64,000 nt of DNA from Owenia fusiformis (taxonomy: Eukaryota > Annelida > Polychaeta > Sabellida > Oweniidae), in NCBI GenBank assembly GCA_903813345.2, contig CAIIXF020000011.1:24854166-24918165 (forward strand), read 5' to 3'. Positions within the stretch are counted from its first letter, which is position 1. Every line of letters starts with the position of its first letter. A model generated the notes under the pieces. The model did not search any database, was not told where the DNA came from, and was given only the letters and a program-made list of their open reading frames with translations. This document shows, in pieces, positions 26,190 to 38,830 of the stretch. Made by a program: the position numbers and the translations under genes.

Positions 26190-29100
26190 ATGGCGGATGA
26201 TACATTTGGAATTCCTATTATTGATTTCGGTATTTATGGCCTTCAAAACGATGAAAGTGGACCTTTGAATGATGGTCAAATGCACGATTTAACTTCAGCT
26301 GTATATAGAGCATGTACCGAGGTGGGATTCTTGTACCTAAAAAATCATGGTATTGATTTACAACAGGTAAAGTGTTTACTTCCGGGTATATGACCATCGA
26401 GAGCTACATGTATATCTCATAACGGCCAGTATCCAAGCTTAGTGCAACACTCCACAGTGCTCGGGAGAGACTTATCTAGCTTAGTGTTACAATATGAGTA
26501 TGGGCTGTTCCATGGCTGTTCAAAGAAATTTTGTGATAAACAATGAAAACAAATGAAAGTAGTCTGTGCCAAACCGTGTTGCCCTTGCTTTACTCTCTCC
26601 AGTGCAGAAAGAGGGAACGGTGCCTTATTTGCGCTAAACCCGCATCGCTACTCGTTATGCGGAATATTGTTTTACTTTGCATTTGTATATTACTGGCCCT
26701 AGCGATGTCAGTCTGAATAGCAAGCCGAATTAGGTTACATTGGATCTGGATGTGAATTCAATTGCGGTTCAATTGTGTGTATGTACATGTATGGTGGGAC
26801 TTTTGGAACCTGGGCAGTAGCCATTACAGATTACATTTGTAAGTTTAATATTTATGATAAATGTATATATATATTGTTTATTTTGTATGTTGCACTAGGT
26901 AGAAAAAGTGCGAAGTGTATCGAAAGCATTCTTCCTACTCCCAGAGGAAACTAAGAAACGTTACGCTCGAGTAGACGGCAATAACTTTGGTTATATTGCC
27001 AAAGAAGTTGAAAGGTAAATTGCTTCCAATTCATAATGAAACGATTTACAATATGTTCTCCCTGTCTTCGTATGAGTATTGTCGTATAGCCCCAGGAGAC
27101 TCCCAGGGGAATAGCCTCAGCCCTGAACAACTATATCTATTGTATCTTATTTCAGACTTAATCCGGAAAGAGAGGCTGGTGATCTGAAGGAAGCATTCAA
27201 TATATCTCCCAACATTGCTAAGGTGAATGACTAACGTCATATGATTCAATAGTATTTATTCGTAATGTTGGTTATTAGTACTGTATATTGGTTTTGCATT
27301 AGCTTAATTAAGATGAATGAAATGATAGTCTCGGAATGGGGGTTAATTACGGCCAGGAGATCGATTTGTCCCCCCTTTGTCAGATGTGGCGGAGCATGGT
27401 ATTTTTCATAAAAACACTAAGAAAACTTCACAATTTATTTTTTAAGTTATATGTTTCGTTATACCAAAGAAAATGACTTACTCCATGCAATGGATATACA
27501 ATGTATTAGTTGCGGGTTTGAAGTCCAATAACATGAATAACGCGAGGAGTAAAAGCTATTGAATACGGCGTCAGAGTGTCATACTCTAAAATTTACCCGA
27601 TTTCTTTTTTCATTTTTAATGGCACGATATAGTGACACGAAAATATTCACACATGTTTTCAGCACAACTCTGAAGGTATTAATGAGATATGGATATGTTG
27701 GATGGAGTAAGTAATTTTCTTTGATATAACAAAACATACATACACTCCCCTCAATAAGTTTGGCAACCCTTGCTCCCCCATTGAACTACGTGTTAAAGCC
27801 TCTTTACCTTTGAATTTTTGCCAAACTTATGGAGGGGAGTGTATGTATGAGTTGTGAAATAAATTGTGAAGTTTTCTTAGTGTTTTTATGAAAAATACCA
27901 TGCTCCGTCAAAGCGGACAAATCTGTCGATCCCTGTCCGTGTTAAGCCCGGTATACAACAATGGGGCAAGTTGGGACCTCCATAGACTTAATTAACATTG
28001 CGTGGGACCTCGTGGTACCTTTTGGGATTTTGCCCCATGAAGTCCGTGGGACTCCATGGGACTCCGTGGGATTTTGCCCCATCGAGTCCCACGAGGTCCC
28101 GTGAGGTCCCATGAAGTCCCACGTGGGACTCGGTTGGACTCGATGGGGCAAAATCCCACGGAGTCCCATGGAGTCCCACCGAGAATGACCATGTTCATTC
28201 TTTCCATGGGGCATCGTGGGATTTTCGATCATATGACGTGTTGTGTGAAGCCCGACATACACCAATGGGACACGGTGGGATTTGATGGGACTCCATGGGG
28301 CTTGATGGGACTCCATGGGTCACGATGGGGCAAAGTCATCAAGGTCCCATGGGACTTCGTGGGATTCGATGGGGCAAATTGGGATTCGATGGAGCAAGAT
28401 GGGACTCGATGGGGCAAGTGGGATTTTGCCCCATTGGTGTATACCGGGCTTTATTCATTACTAAGAAAGTATTATACAACTACTTATCACATACAACTAG
28501 ATGTTTAGCTGAATGTACCATTTTACTTTAAATGTTAGGTTTGAATAACAAAACTGCTTGAAAAAATTGAAACAATTTACAGTGTATACAGGACTTAAGA
28601 GACATGATATTACTTTCATAATGCATCTATGCGATGCCCTGTGTCCTGTTTTTAAGAAATGGCCCGAAGAAGAGATCCCTGGATTCAAAGATGAGGCAAT
28701 GACGTTATTCAACCAGTGCAACAAGTTATCAATGAGGATATTGGAAGTTATGGCCATTGGATTAAAATTGGTAAGGCGTGTTTTATATGTCTCTGGTAAA
28801 ATAGCTCGTCATAAATGTTGCTTTTTCTGTCGGACTAGTTCATATACATATGGTTAGCACGGTTATTTAACTTAAATTTGATTAATCGAAATTTAAACTT
28901 TCATTTGTAAGTAAAATGAGTTAACGTTGAACTGAAATTTCTTAGTTACCCTGCGCTCATGGTTTACTTATAAGCTTCTGAAGACGAAGCTTTCTTTTTT
29001 TGAAGTGAAGTAGAACGAATGCGAAAGGTTTCTCTTAGTAAACTCAATTTTTCTGGACATTCTCTTTGTGAACGGAATTTGGATATTGGTGTTAAGTAAA

Positions 29101-30122
29101 TTATGGTCCCCTTCCATATACCAAATGCCATAACTCTGATTTAGTATGAATTATCAAGAGTCTGGCAATTGAGAGGGACCAGCACTGGCTAGCACAGCAG
29201 AGATTTTTCCGTTGTTCTATTTAATCTAATGACTTCTAGTGTGAAATATCTGTACATTAGGATCGAGATGCATTCACAAAATACCACACTCCAAATAACA
29301 TATGTGGCACTACGATGAGATCTCTTTACTACAATCCTCTCCCAGAGGACTTCATCCCCAAAGCGGACCAGGTGAGATGCGGAGAGCACTCGGACTATGG
29401 CTCAATTACGTTGCTGTTCCAGGACGACGTCGGAGGACTCGAGGTAGATATTTATATGTGATTCATCCTGTAATATTACTGCATTGTAAACATGAATCCT
29501 ATAAATTGGAAATAACATTGACTTGTATTATCAAATTTTGTTAAATTTTTGGACTTTTTAATAAAAACGTTTAGAAAACGTTGTCATCATGATACACAGT
29601 ATGAATCGATACACCACTCTTGTTCTTTGAACTATACATATTTCGTCAAATATCATGAATGGAATGTCGCAATTAACGGTGTCGTTGATTATTCAGGTTG
29701 TAGATCGTTCTGGGCAATATATGGCAGCGACACCTATCGACGGTACAATAGTTGTAAACATAGGAGATCTCATGCAGCGTTGGACTTCTGATACTTTTAT
29801 CTCAACTGTAAGTTTTTTCAAATAAAAACAAATATAATTTTTTAGGTATTGTCGGCCTTATCCTTATGGGTATAAACAAACTCATTCTTCTTTTAACTTT
29901 CAGAAACATCGAGTGCTAATACCCAAAGAAGAGCTTCACAAAAAGGAAAAGATGGCGCGTCAATCAATAGCTTTTTTCGTGCACCCCGATGATGACGCCA
30001 TGATCACGTGTATAGATGGCTCTGAGAAGTATGAACCAATCACCGCAGGAGATTATTTACAAATGCGATTCAGAGATAGCTATGGTGATAAAAATAAACA
30101 ATCAAGGGAAACGTGGAAATAA
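26190..30122 (+). CDS. 2OG-Fe(II) oxygenase (isopenicillin-N-synthase-like), copy 1
   Basis: Exons 26190-26366, 26899-27014, 27156-27222, 28657-28770, 29261-29443, 29697-29807 and 29904-30122 (stop) give 328 aa with consistent phases. The N-terminal DIOX_N-type domain starts MADDTFGIPIIDFGIYG and contains GFLYLKNHGI. The catalytic jelly roll has GEHSDYGSITLLFQDD, with iron ligands His201 and Asp203, a distal ligand His258 in KHRV, and Arg275-x-Ser277 (RQS) for 2-oxoglutarate. All expected catalytic residues are present. Family members use 2OG, O2 and Fe(II) to oxidise small molecules; the substrate cannot be told from sequence. It is head-to-head with CDC40 and is the most diverged of the three copies: exon 3 is two codons shorter than in copies 2 and 3. 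Confidence 0.93.
27345..27943. mobile_element. ~600-bp long-TIR element in oxygenase copy 1 intron 3
   Basis: The arms share TGGTATTTTTCATAAAAACA and AAGAAAACTTCACAATTTAT in inverted orientation (27400-27490 and 27700-27905), plus GAGATCGATTTGTCC against GGACAAATCTGTCGATC near the ends. A small second element sits inside the right arm (27743-27841). The exact termini are uncertain. It is absent from the same intron of copies 2 and 3. Confidence 0.7.
27743..27841. mobile_element. 99-bp Tc1/mariner-type MITE
   Basis: It begins CACTCCCCTCAATAAGTTTG and ends with the near-perfect reverse complement AAACTTATGGAGGGGAGTG. TA flanks both sides. It is nested in the right arm of the element at 27345-27943, which is therefore older. 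Confidence 0.8.
27945..28450. mobile_element. 506-bp palindromic element built of GGGACTCCATGG-like units
   Basis: The ends are AGCCCGGTATACAACAATGG and, reverse complemented, AGCCCGGTATACACCAATGG, flanked by TTA on each side. The interior is packed with ~10-11-bp motifs (GGGACTCCATG, GATGGGGCAAA) and their reverse complements, so several hairpins can form. A third, internal copy of the terminus (AGCCCGACATACACCAATGG) at about 28249 suggests a dimer. Apparent proteins rich in W, P, S and H across it are translation artefacts. A TTA duplication would fit PIF/Harbinger. Confidence 0.75.
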
Positions 30123-33100
30123 AACAAACGTTTGTATGTTGACAGTTATTACACGAGCAATATTTTCAGGCATGTACAGTACAGTACTTTCCTAGATAAT
30201 ATGATCAGTAAAATCAATTGCAGATCATAATCATTTTTTGAAGTTCCTTTTACGTAACCAAAGTATATGTTATACTTGATATACGTTTGTGATAAAAATG
30301 TCTACAACACGTGAAAAGGGAAAAAACTAAAAATCGTACCTTCGAAGTTCCAACATTTTGTTACCGTTACCAGCGTAATCGAGTGGATCACCAGTGAACC
30401 TGAAATTCCTGGAACAAATGAATGGGACAACATGGAAGCAAATGCAAATTCATACAATTTAAAGAAATTGAGAAAAATAGACCCTTAGGGTGCAATGTCT
30501 GAACAGCGGAAAATTTCCCCAAACAAAAGTACTCAAATAGCATCCGGCAGATTTGAATTCAGCACATCTCAACTATACTGAAAAGTTACAAAAACTGCAA
30601 GATTCCAAAATTGCCATAAGTTAAAATAGTGCAGGACTAAATCTTCATGTTTTGATAAGGTATACTCAAAGACTTGAAACGTTAATTTTTTTTCTTTGTT
30701 TACCAAAACGTTGTTGTCTTCCACACTGGTGTCCCCCCGCCCTTGGGTCGGCCCAGAAAAATTGGCCCCAAAAACAATTAGTGGGCCTTTTTGTCAAATA
30801 ATAAATGATAAATTCTGGTACATGGTACTTCAATTACAAATTCCGAGTCTAACAAATGTTAATATAGTTTCTCTCCCTGGATCGTATCAATTATGCCGGC
30901 TTGATACCTGTGTCCAGGTATGTGATATGATTCAGCTCAACGAAACCCACCCTGAAGTTCACAATGCTTCTCCTCTATGTCGATAGACGGTCAAGCCAAG
31001 TAACTTAGTCAACATTCGATATTCGTATGTTCATCAATATTGACTAAGAATGGTGCCACAATTGAAGTAAACCTCTGTTTAATTATTTTCAATAAACCTA
31101 TCAGCAAACGTGTAAATGACAAATTTGATGTTCTGTTACATATTGGTGAAGCAATCTTGGGGATATGGCCTAAATTTCTGAATTTCCACTATGTCACTGT
31201 ATACCCCTACTTCAAAAGATGTATGTTATTGGTCATTTTTCATTATGAATCAACCATTATGTATTTTTTCTTGTTTACATACAGAATGAACTTTCTGTTT
31301 TCAAATATTGAAAGATGGTACTGCATCTATTTTTTCATGATATAGAGCAAACAAATGCGTGTCAATTTACACTGTAATATCCCACATACTTATATTTTAA
31401 AAGTAGTTTTGAGGAATAATCAAGAAAATCCATGTTTTCAAATGAATTCATCCTTGTCAAAGAACGTAAATGAGGATGTGCGGTTTGAAAAACTAACAAC
31501 ATGTTTTAAGTTCTTACAACTCTTGGTTAAAACAAATATTTCGAAAGTTGTGATTTCGAATGTAATATCCAACTCAATGAAATTTGTTGATATTTGTGAA
31601 TTTTTTCTTTCGGAATGCACATTGCTGGATCACAGAACATTGCCTCTTTCGAGATGCACGAAAAGTGTATTGCTAATACTTGACGTCGTTCGGATATTTG
31701 GATGTGATTGACGTTTTTGTTAATCTCCAACCACTGTAACTTCCAACTTAATTTTTGAAAGCCAAATATGATAGTCACGAATTGATATTTAAGTCACACG
31801 TTGATGCATACATCATGTGTCTACATTAACTGTCAAATGCATGCCGACTTACATTTATATAAATATCCACAGTTAACTCAAATCATCAATTCTCGAAACG
31901 GTTTATCAAATAACCTGGTGAGTTTAATGTTTCATTTTAATTCATAATTATGTTATCGGATTTGAGTATGATATTAGTCGAGGCTTAAACAAAGCAATAA
32001 AATTGCGTGAAACCTTTTGTGAAAATTTGAACAATTTTTCAAGAATTCTCCTTCAAAGTGTTACCACAGTGCTCCCCGGGAGTAGAAATTTCGTCTTGTG
32101 TAATCAAAATAATAGCGGGTGGTTTGAATTTTTGTTTGAGTTTATAGCCCAGCATCTATAAATTTAAAAACGTGTCGCCTCATTGAGAGGTACATGCAGA
32201 TTTTGGCGATCTATCATTCTAAAAGGCTAAATTTTGTGCAAAAACAGGAGTTGACACGCTTACATTTGGAATTGAAATTTCCTACATAATTGTCGACTAT
32301 TTGTTTAAAAGTCATGAAAACAAGGTTGAACACAAAACAATGACCTAATTACTGTCTATATAGCATGGGATCACTTAGGGAAATATTATTCATGACTTAA
32401 ATCGTTAACAGTTAAGTTGTATCCCAAGAAACTTATCAATTTAGAAATGCAAATTGTTTTTCAATTATAAAAATGGCACCTGTAGAGAACAACGTTTACA
32501 AAATTATTTTAAACGGAGATATTTACTTATGTAACATTCGTTAGCATGTGTCAGCGAGTAAACAAGAAGAATATGCATATGATTCTATATCTTGTTCCCA
32601 AAGGAGTTTGTTAAGGAGCGGTATATCTTAACGTACTTTTATCATCCCGAACTCAAATATTTCGAATACTTATTTCGAGAACGCTTTGTTGAGAATGGAT
32701 TCGAGATGTACTCAAAATTAATACGTTAAAATGTGTATTATCGTCTTAATAACCACCTCACAAAATATTTTGGAAATCAAAGATGTACGATTTTTGAGAT
32801 TTTTATTTTCGAATGTTGACTTACTTACTTGGCTTCACTGTAGAGTCGGATAGACCAAGCCCATGAACAAATTAATGGTGTGATCAAAAGTGAGGGAGGA
32901 GTTTTGGGGTTATTTGACAATCCGATGGCATTATAGAAATGAATGGTTGATGGTCCAGAGTTGGCAAGAATGTTAACTAAGTTTGAGGATGAGATGAAGG
33001 ATAATGATGGCGAAGTCCCTGCAAACCATGTCAGTAAAGAGACGACAACTTTGATGAATTTTTCCAACATAATTCGGCTCCATCGCTTTCACAAGATGGC

Positions 33101-34036
33101 GTAATCAAGGCTGGACTCAAAGCAGATTCTTAAAACCAATAGAAGACCGTATTCCAAATGGAGAGATCACTGTACCAGATGTTGATTGAATCCATGTTTC
33201 TTGATGGTGCAGTAATAGTCCACCTGCTGAAAACATAAGAAGCAGCAAGAACCTTTCCACAGTACTCGAATGACATAATAAGTACATTGGAGATCAACTA
33301 ATTAATAGAGTACGAGGATTTGATATTAGGGATCGATATGAATATATACCAAATAGTCTCAAATGTTCAACTAGAGAAAAACGGGGATTTTGAAAACCTC
33401 ATTGAAAGGTACATGCAGTTTTTAGCAATATTTCATGATAAAAGGCAAAATATTGTGAAAAACACTGGTTGACACGCTGACATTTGGAGACTCATGTTTA
33501 AAAGAAAACGAGATTGAACATAAAACATTGACCCGGCCAGTCACTAATTTATCATGAAATCACTAAGGAAAACATTATTAATGACTTAAATCGTTAACAT
33601 TATGTTGTATTCCAAGAAATTTTTAAATGCAAAATGTTTTTTGTTTAATTATAAAAATGGCACATGTAAATAACTGTGATATAAAATTAAATTATGTAAG
33701 TCGTTGTGAAAATTAAATCACAATGTGTTTATGCAATCAAATAGGCTTATGAATAGTAAGGCAAATTAACAGAGGTAAAAACAGATACAAAGTGCACATA
33801 AGTCAGTTGAGAAAAATTACGCTGAGAGTAAACAGGCAATCATATGCAGAGATGAGATGAGTTTGGAAGAAATGAGATAACTAGATATGAGATAATTAGA
33901 AATGAGAAACAATAACAACGTTTACAAAATTGTTTATGACAGATATATTTATTTATGTTACATTCGTTGGCACGTGTCAGCGAGTAAATAAGAAGAATAT
34001 GCTTTTGATTCTATTTCATGTTCTTAAAGGAATTTG
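30123..34036. repeat. Duplicated intergenic block after oxygenase copy 1
   Basis: Segments of this block recur after copy 2. Sequence near 30123-30990 matches 47459-48400, and 32840-34036 matches 48410-49625. In addition 32200-32640 resembles 33400-34036, so the block is itself partly duplicated. About 31000-32200 has no second copy and no recognisable gene. The arrangement indicates repeated unequal exchange in the oxygenase cluster. Confidence 0.75.
32836..33120 (+). pseudogene. Transposon-like ORF remnant (IDQAHEQ motif), copy 1
   Basis: The frame reads IDQAHEQINGVIKSEGGV, then LGLFDNPMAL, two stops, then MVDGPELARMLTKFEDEM. From memory, a DQAHEQ...GGxVGL...MVxGPExAR pattern recurs in uncharacterised, probably transposon-encoded proteins of invertebrates and fish. 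In-frame stops show decay. A sister copy lies at 48405-48676. Confidence 0.5.
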
Positions 34037-34039
34037 TTA

Positions 34040-34140
34040 AAGTGTGCGCCAAAGTTTAAAACTGCGCAGGCGCACCGCTCTCGCTAAACTATATAAAGAG
34101 ATTGCCCGGTACACGATTCAGAGGTAAGCCGTGATGATTT
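34040..34140 (+). promoter_or_regulatory. TATA promoter with GC-rich upstream and a donor-like end
   Basis: CTGCGCAGGCGCACCGCTCTC is followed by TATATAAAGAG and, about 30 bp later, by CGATTCAGAGGTAAGC, which contains a strong splice-donor consensus. This looks like a core promoter plus a short non-coding first exon. It begins exactly where similarity to the block at 48410-49625 stops. No downstream exon can be paired with it. Confidence 0.4.
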
Positions 34141-34459
34141 CCCATATAATCTTAACCAGGGAAGTTTCAACATTGAAATTGAAAATCACTATTAGATATA
34201 CTTTGTAGATGTTATTTATGAAGCTATTTAGTGTTTGCATCAATCAAATGGCTCATTTTGAACATATAAAACGTATTTGTGTTTTGTTTCCCAGGGAATT
34301 GTATTGTATGTAGTACACACATAAATAGTGTACATTATACTTGAATAGCCTGGTTTACATAATATTGAAGGGCATGCTAATTACATGCACACGAGTACAT
34401 GAATGAAGGCCTAATATTGATATACGTAGCTTGCATACCTAAATAAAAAATAAACTCTT

Positions 34460-34633
34460 CTAATCCCCTATACTCGGGGTGGAAGGTGTGAGAATTGTGC
34501 AAAAAATGACTTTGTGAGCTGGATGGAGTTTCTCTGTATTTTTCATTCTATTAGGGCTTTCTGCATAAGGGATTTCGCCTGCGAAGCATATTACTCTTGC
34601 GAACATATCTAAATATTGGTCCGAAGAAGACAT
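34460..34633 (-). pseudogene. Mirror copy of the ORF at 40647, truncated
   Basis: On the - strand this reads MSSSDQYLDMFARVICFAG and EIPYAESPNRMKNTEKLHPA, then diverges and stops after 57 codons. It is the left-arm counterpart of the + strand frame at 40647-40943, and the frame is kept without a stop over the shared part. The family is not recognised. Confidence 0.45.
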
Positions 34634-35956
34634 ACCTTGAATTTTTTAGAAAAAATTGGTTAAAAATGGAAACTACAAAAAGTCAAAATGTTCAACTCAA
34701 CTATAGCTATTTAATATTAACACTATGTATTATTTCATGTTTTTCAGATGTTTAAGGACCTTCATTAGTCTACTAGTGTCTAGAAATAAGATAATTAAGG
34801 ACAAAACTTGGCATTTTTGATCATTTTCGCTTTCAGCAGTAACATATAGTTCCTTATATCTTGAGTTTAATGTTGACTGGTTGTTGCAATTTTGATCAAA
34901 TCTGTTCTTATACATGTCTTCTTCCATTTAAGATACAAAAAATGTATATTGGACCACCAATGGTCATATTAGAGCTTTCAGATCTCCCCTACCCCATTTA
35001 TTATGAAAAATTACTGAAACATATGAAAATGTAAAATAACATAAATTTATAAACTTTAACAATGTTGTAGCTATTCTATATCAATATTATGTATTATTTA
35101 ATGTTTTCCAGATATTTCAGAACCTTTTATTGGTATACTAGTGCCTAGAAATGAGACATTTAAGGACAAAACTTGGCATTTTTAAGATCATTTTAGCTTT
35201 CAGCAGTAACATATAGTTCCTCATATATTGAGTTTTATGCTTACTGGTTGTTGCAAATTTGATCAAATCTATACTTGTACATGTGTTCTTTCATTTAAGG
35301 TATAGAAAATGTATAGTGGACCACCAATGGTCATGTTAGAGCTTTCAGATCTCCCCTACCCCATTTATAATGAAAAATTATAAGAAAAATATGAAAATAT
35401 AAAATAACTTGAAACTATTAACTTTAGTAAAGTTGTATCTATTCTATATCAATATTATGTGTTATTTAATCTTTTTAAGATATTTCAGAACCTTTATTGG
35501 TAAACTAGTGCCTAGAAATGAGACATTTAAGGACAAAACATGGCTTTTTTTACCATTTTCGCTTTCAGCAATAACATATAGGTCCTTATATCTTGAGTTT
35601 AATGCTGACTGGTTGGTGCGTTCTTAGTCAAATTTGTTCTTGTAGATGTCTTTTTTCATTTACGATATAAAAAATGTATAGTGGATGACCAATGTTCATA
35701 GTATAGCTTTCAGATCTCCCCTACCCCATTCATTATGAAAAATGACCGGAAAATATTAATAAAAAGTAAAATAACTTCAAATTATGAACTTTTACAAAGT
35801 TGTACCTATTCTATGTATGCCAATACTATGTATTATTTAATCTTTTTCTGATGTTTCAGGACTCTCATTAGTATTCTAATGCCTAGAAATGAGATATTTA
35901 AGGACAAAACTTGGTTTTTTTCATTTTCGCTTTCAGCAATAATGTATAGGTCCCTA

Positions 35957-37329
35957 AGTATAAGTCCCGTCCCCCCCTCTACAGCCCAAACCAAGATATT
36001 TGGTACCAAGTGTGATATATCATTGGAAAGGTCTTTTAAAGTTACGTTGATTGGCATATATCTGACACATGTCAATCAATCTCAGAAATTTTTACATTGT
36101 ATCAATTGAGGTGACCATATGCCTAGAAACATGGCAATTTGGCGTATTTGGCACGATTTTAAGAATCGTGTATAAGAAAGGTCACAGGACCAAAATATAA
36201 CTAAATATGTTTATGGCGATGAATTTGACCTATTTCTGGATAGGGTTAGATGTGTAGAAAATAGAGGTGCAAGGAAAGTGGTGAAAACCTTTTTGTAACA
36301 AGTGGAATGTGAAAAAGATTATTTTTTGATGTATATCTGAGGTCATATCATACTCCCAGCAATATCAATAATACTTTAGATGTAAAAGAATATACTATTG
36401 ACGCATCCGAAGTTGTTTGTAAATCAAAAATTAGTTTTGAAGATTATTGGCGAAATCAATTGAATTCCGACCAATGTCGCAAACTGAATACATACAAAAT
36501 ATTTAAAAGCAATTTCAGGTTCGAACCATATTTAGATTCAATTTCAAATGGGCATTTACGACGAAGTCTAACAAAGTTTCGTATCAGTAACCACAAATTA
36601 AAAATAGAAACGGGTAGATACGAACGCCCAAAATTAAAGATCGATGAAAGAATTTGCGAGGTTTGCAATTTAATAGAAAACGAAAAACACATAATGCGTT
36701 CATGTAAAAAATACAGTATATATAGAAAGAAAATGCTCGATAAACTTGTATCACACGGCAACCCAATTAAACACCTTTTCAACATGGAGGACGATTCACT
36801 TTTTTTCCAATATTGTATGTCTTGTGAAAATAAAGAAATTGAAATTGTAGCAGAATTTATTCATAAATGTAATATAACATAGAAGGGTGTGATATATGAC
36901 ATAAACAATGGACGCGTATCACAATCACCATTCATGTGCTTATCCATGATGCATATTTATTTGTTCATTTATTTACTTATTTATTTATTATGAAGTGTTA
37001 ATTTTGTGTGTTGTTATATATACTGTTTTCTGTTGTATTGATATATTGTAAAATTAGTGTTTACTTTGTGTACACTTAACCTTTTATGGGTATGAATGTG
37101 TAATAAAGTTCATAAATCTATCCTTGTCATTTTGACGCAAAAAGCTACTTAAAGGAGGGCACGTTAATTTAAAAGACATCATAAAAATATAGGTAAATTT
37201 CATCCAAAATACTTGAGAGTTGGTGAGTTAACATAACTTTGGATGATCTTTCCAATGGTATATCACACTAGGCACATTCTGTTAAGGTGTTAGCTGTAGC
37301 AGGGGGGACGGGACTTATTTGACACCCTG
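35957..37329. mobile_element. TA-type element nested in the foldback left arm
   Basis: The left TIR contains AAGTCCCGTCCCCCCCTCTA and the right TIR GCAGGGGGGACGGGACTT. Both continue inward with the TGTGATATATCATTGGAAAG / CTTTCCAATGGTATATCACA match. It interrupts a foldback repeat unit, whose two halves resume on either side around a TA. It contains a LINE tail. Confidence 0.65.
36310..37120 (+). pseudogene. 3' end of a non-LTR retrotransposon (LINE)
   Basis: The reading frame 36418-36882 contains HLRRSLTKFRISNHKLKIE, then CEVCNLIENEKHIMRSC, a C-x2-C-x7-H-x4-C zinc knuckle that follows the reverse transcriptase in many invertebrate LINEs. The frame ends in TAG at about 36880. A ~240-bp 3' UTR follows, ending in AATAAAGTTCATAAATC. 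No reverse transcriptase core is present, so this is a 5'-truncated, dead copy. Confidence 0.65.
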
Positions 37330-38288
37330 TATATTGAGTTTTATGCTGACTGGTTGGTGCATTCTTAGTCAGATCTGTTCTTGTACATGTCTTCTTCCAT
37401 TTAGGATATAAATAATGTATATTGGACAACCAATGTTGATATTAGAGCTTTCATGTCTCCCCTGCCCCATTTATAATGTAAATGAAGAAGTAATTTCAAA
37501 TCATAAACTTTAACAAAATTGCAGCTATTCTCTATCAATACTATGTATTATTTAATGTAACCTTCATTTGATTACATGTGTCTAAAATTTGGCATTTTTA
37601 GCATTCTGCATTGAGCAGTAGCATATAATTTTCCACAATTATAATTATTTGATGATAGATTCATATATGTTTTCTATTGAATCTGTCTTCTTTGATTTAA
37701 GTTAAAGAAAATGTATGTAAGACAACGAATGTTTTTATTAGAGGTTTAAGATCTGCCCTCCACCATTTAATAAGAAAACCAACACAAATGTTATTATTGC
37801 ATGTTAATATTCTTAAACTTTTCAAAAGTTTAGCACATTTATTTGCACACTAGAATCAAGAAATGACACACAAATGGGCAAAATGACCAATTTTTCACTT
37901 TCAGCAATAGTTGTTTATATTTTTAGTTGAATGGTGATTGTTGATATATTTTAGATCATATATATTCAATTATGTGTCTTGTTATCTTCAAAGCATGGAA
38001 AATGTGTTTTAAACACAAATGTACATATTAAAGATAAAATTACTACACTACCATATTTTTAAAAGATTACTCAAAAATAGAATAGTGCGAAATAATTTTG
38101 TAATTTCACAGTTTGTTCACAACTCTCGAACTTAATCTAGCAACAACCTGATTTTTCAAATCTCCCTGGTTCTATGTTAGAGCTCCATTTAAGTCATTTT
38201 AAAGGTCTAAGTTGCTCATGACACCACAAGCTATATATTCAGATATGTAAGATCTCTAAATAATTTTTATAGTTCTGAGAAACTCATC

Positions 38289-38830
38289 CTAAAATATTGT
38301 CCAACGATGTGCACTTGTGTTGTTTATTGCCACATGGACAAGTAGCAATACACCCTTGACTAGAAACTTTGTATTTGCAATTTTCTCTGCCTCTTGCCAT
38401 TTTACATTTGCGAATTGCCAAGGACATATGTTTTTTGTGTTGCTACGAAGGTTTGTTTGTGAGTACTGGTACAAGACACCCATCTTTGATATATCTTCAA
38501 ATAGGTATTGCACTTTGAGATTCATATAGTAATTTAGAATGCTACCTTGAAGGACATAAGAAACTTTAAGAGCTCTTTTTAACTCTCATCCTTCTTTGCA
38601 AGCAACATTCTGTATCATCAGACTGAATACAAATTCTCTCAACATTGAATTCCTTTGTCTTGTCTGCAGCACTGTAATAGACATGGCCATAAGGAGAGTG
38701 TCAACTTCTTCATTTCACAATGTTTGCATTTACCAAAATTCCCCAAGCTCAATATCCATCATGAACTTCCTAATTACACCACCCTTAGGTGTAATATGGA
38801 AATCACCAAGCCTTTGACAACATTGCAATT
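38289..38830 (-). pseudogene. Degraded coding remnant in the foldback centre
   Basis: A 78-codon open frame (38525-38289, - strand) contains WQFANVKWQEAEKIANTKFL, and broken frames upstream contain GKCKHCEMKK and YYSAADKTKEFNVE. Residue use looks protein-like, and these may be leftovers of the element's own protein. No family is recognised. Confidence 0.3.

Noticed and set aside
27942-28531. Open frames of 60-150 codons rich in W, P, S, H and G on both strands
   Set aside because: They are translations of the GGGACTCC-type repeat in all frames and have no independent support.
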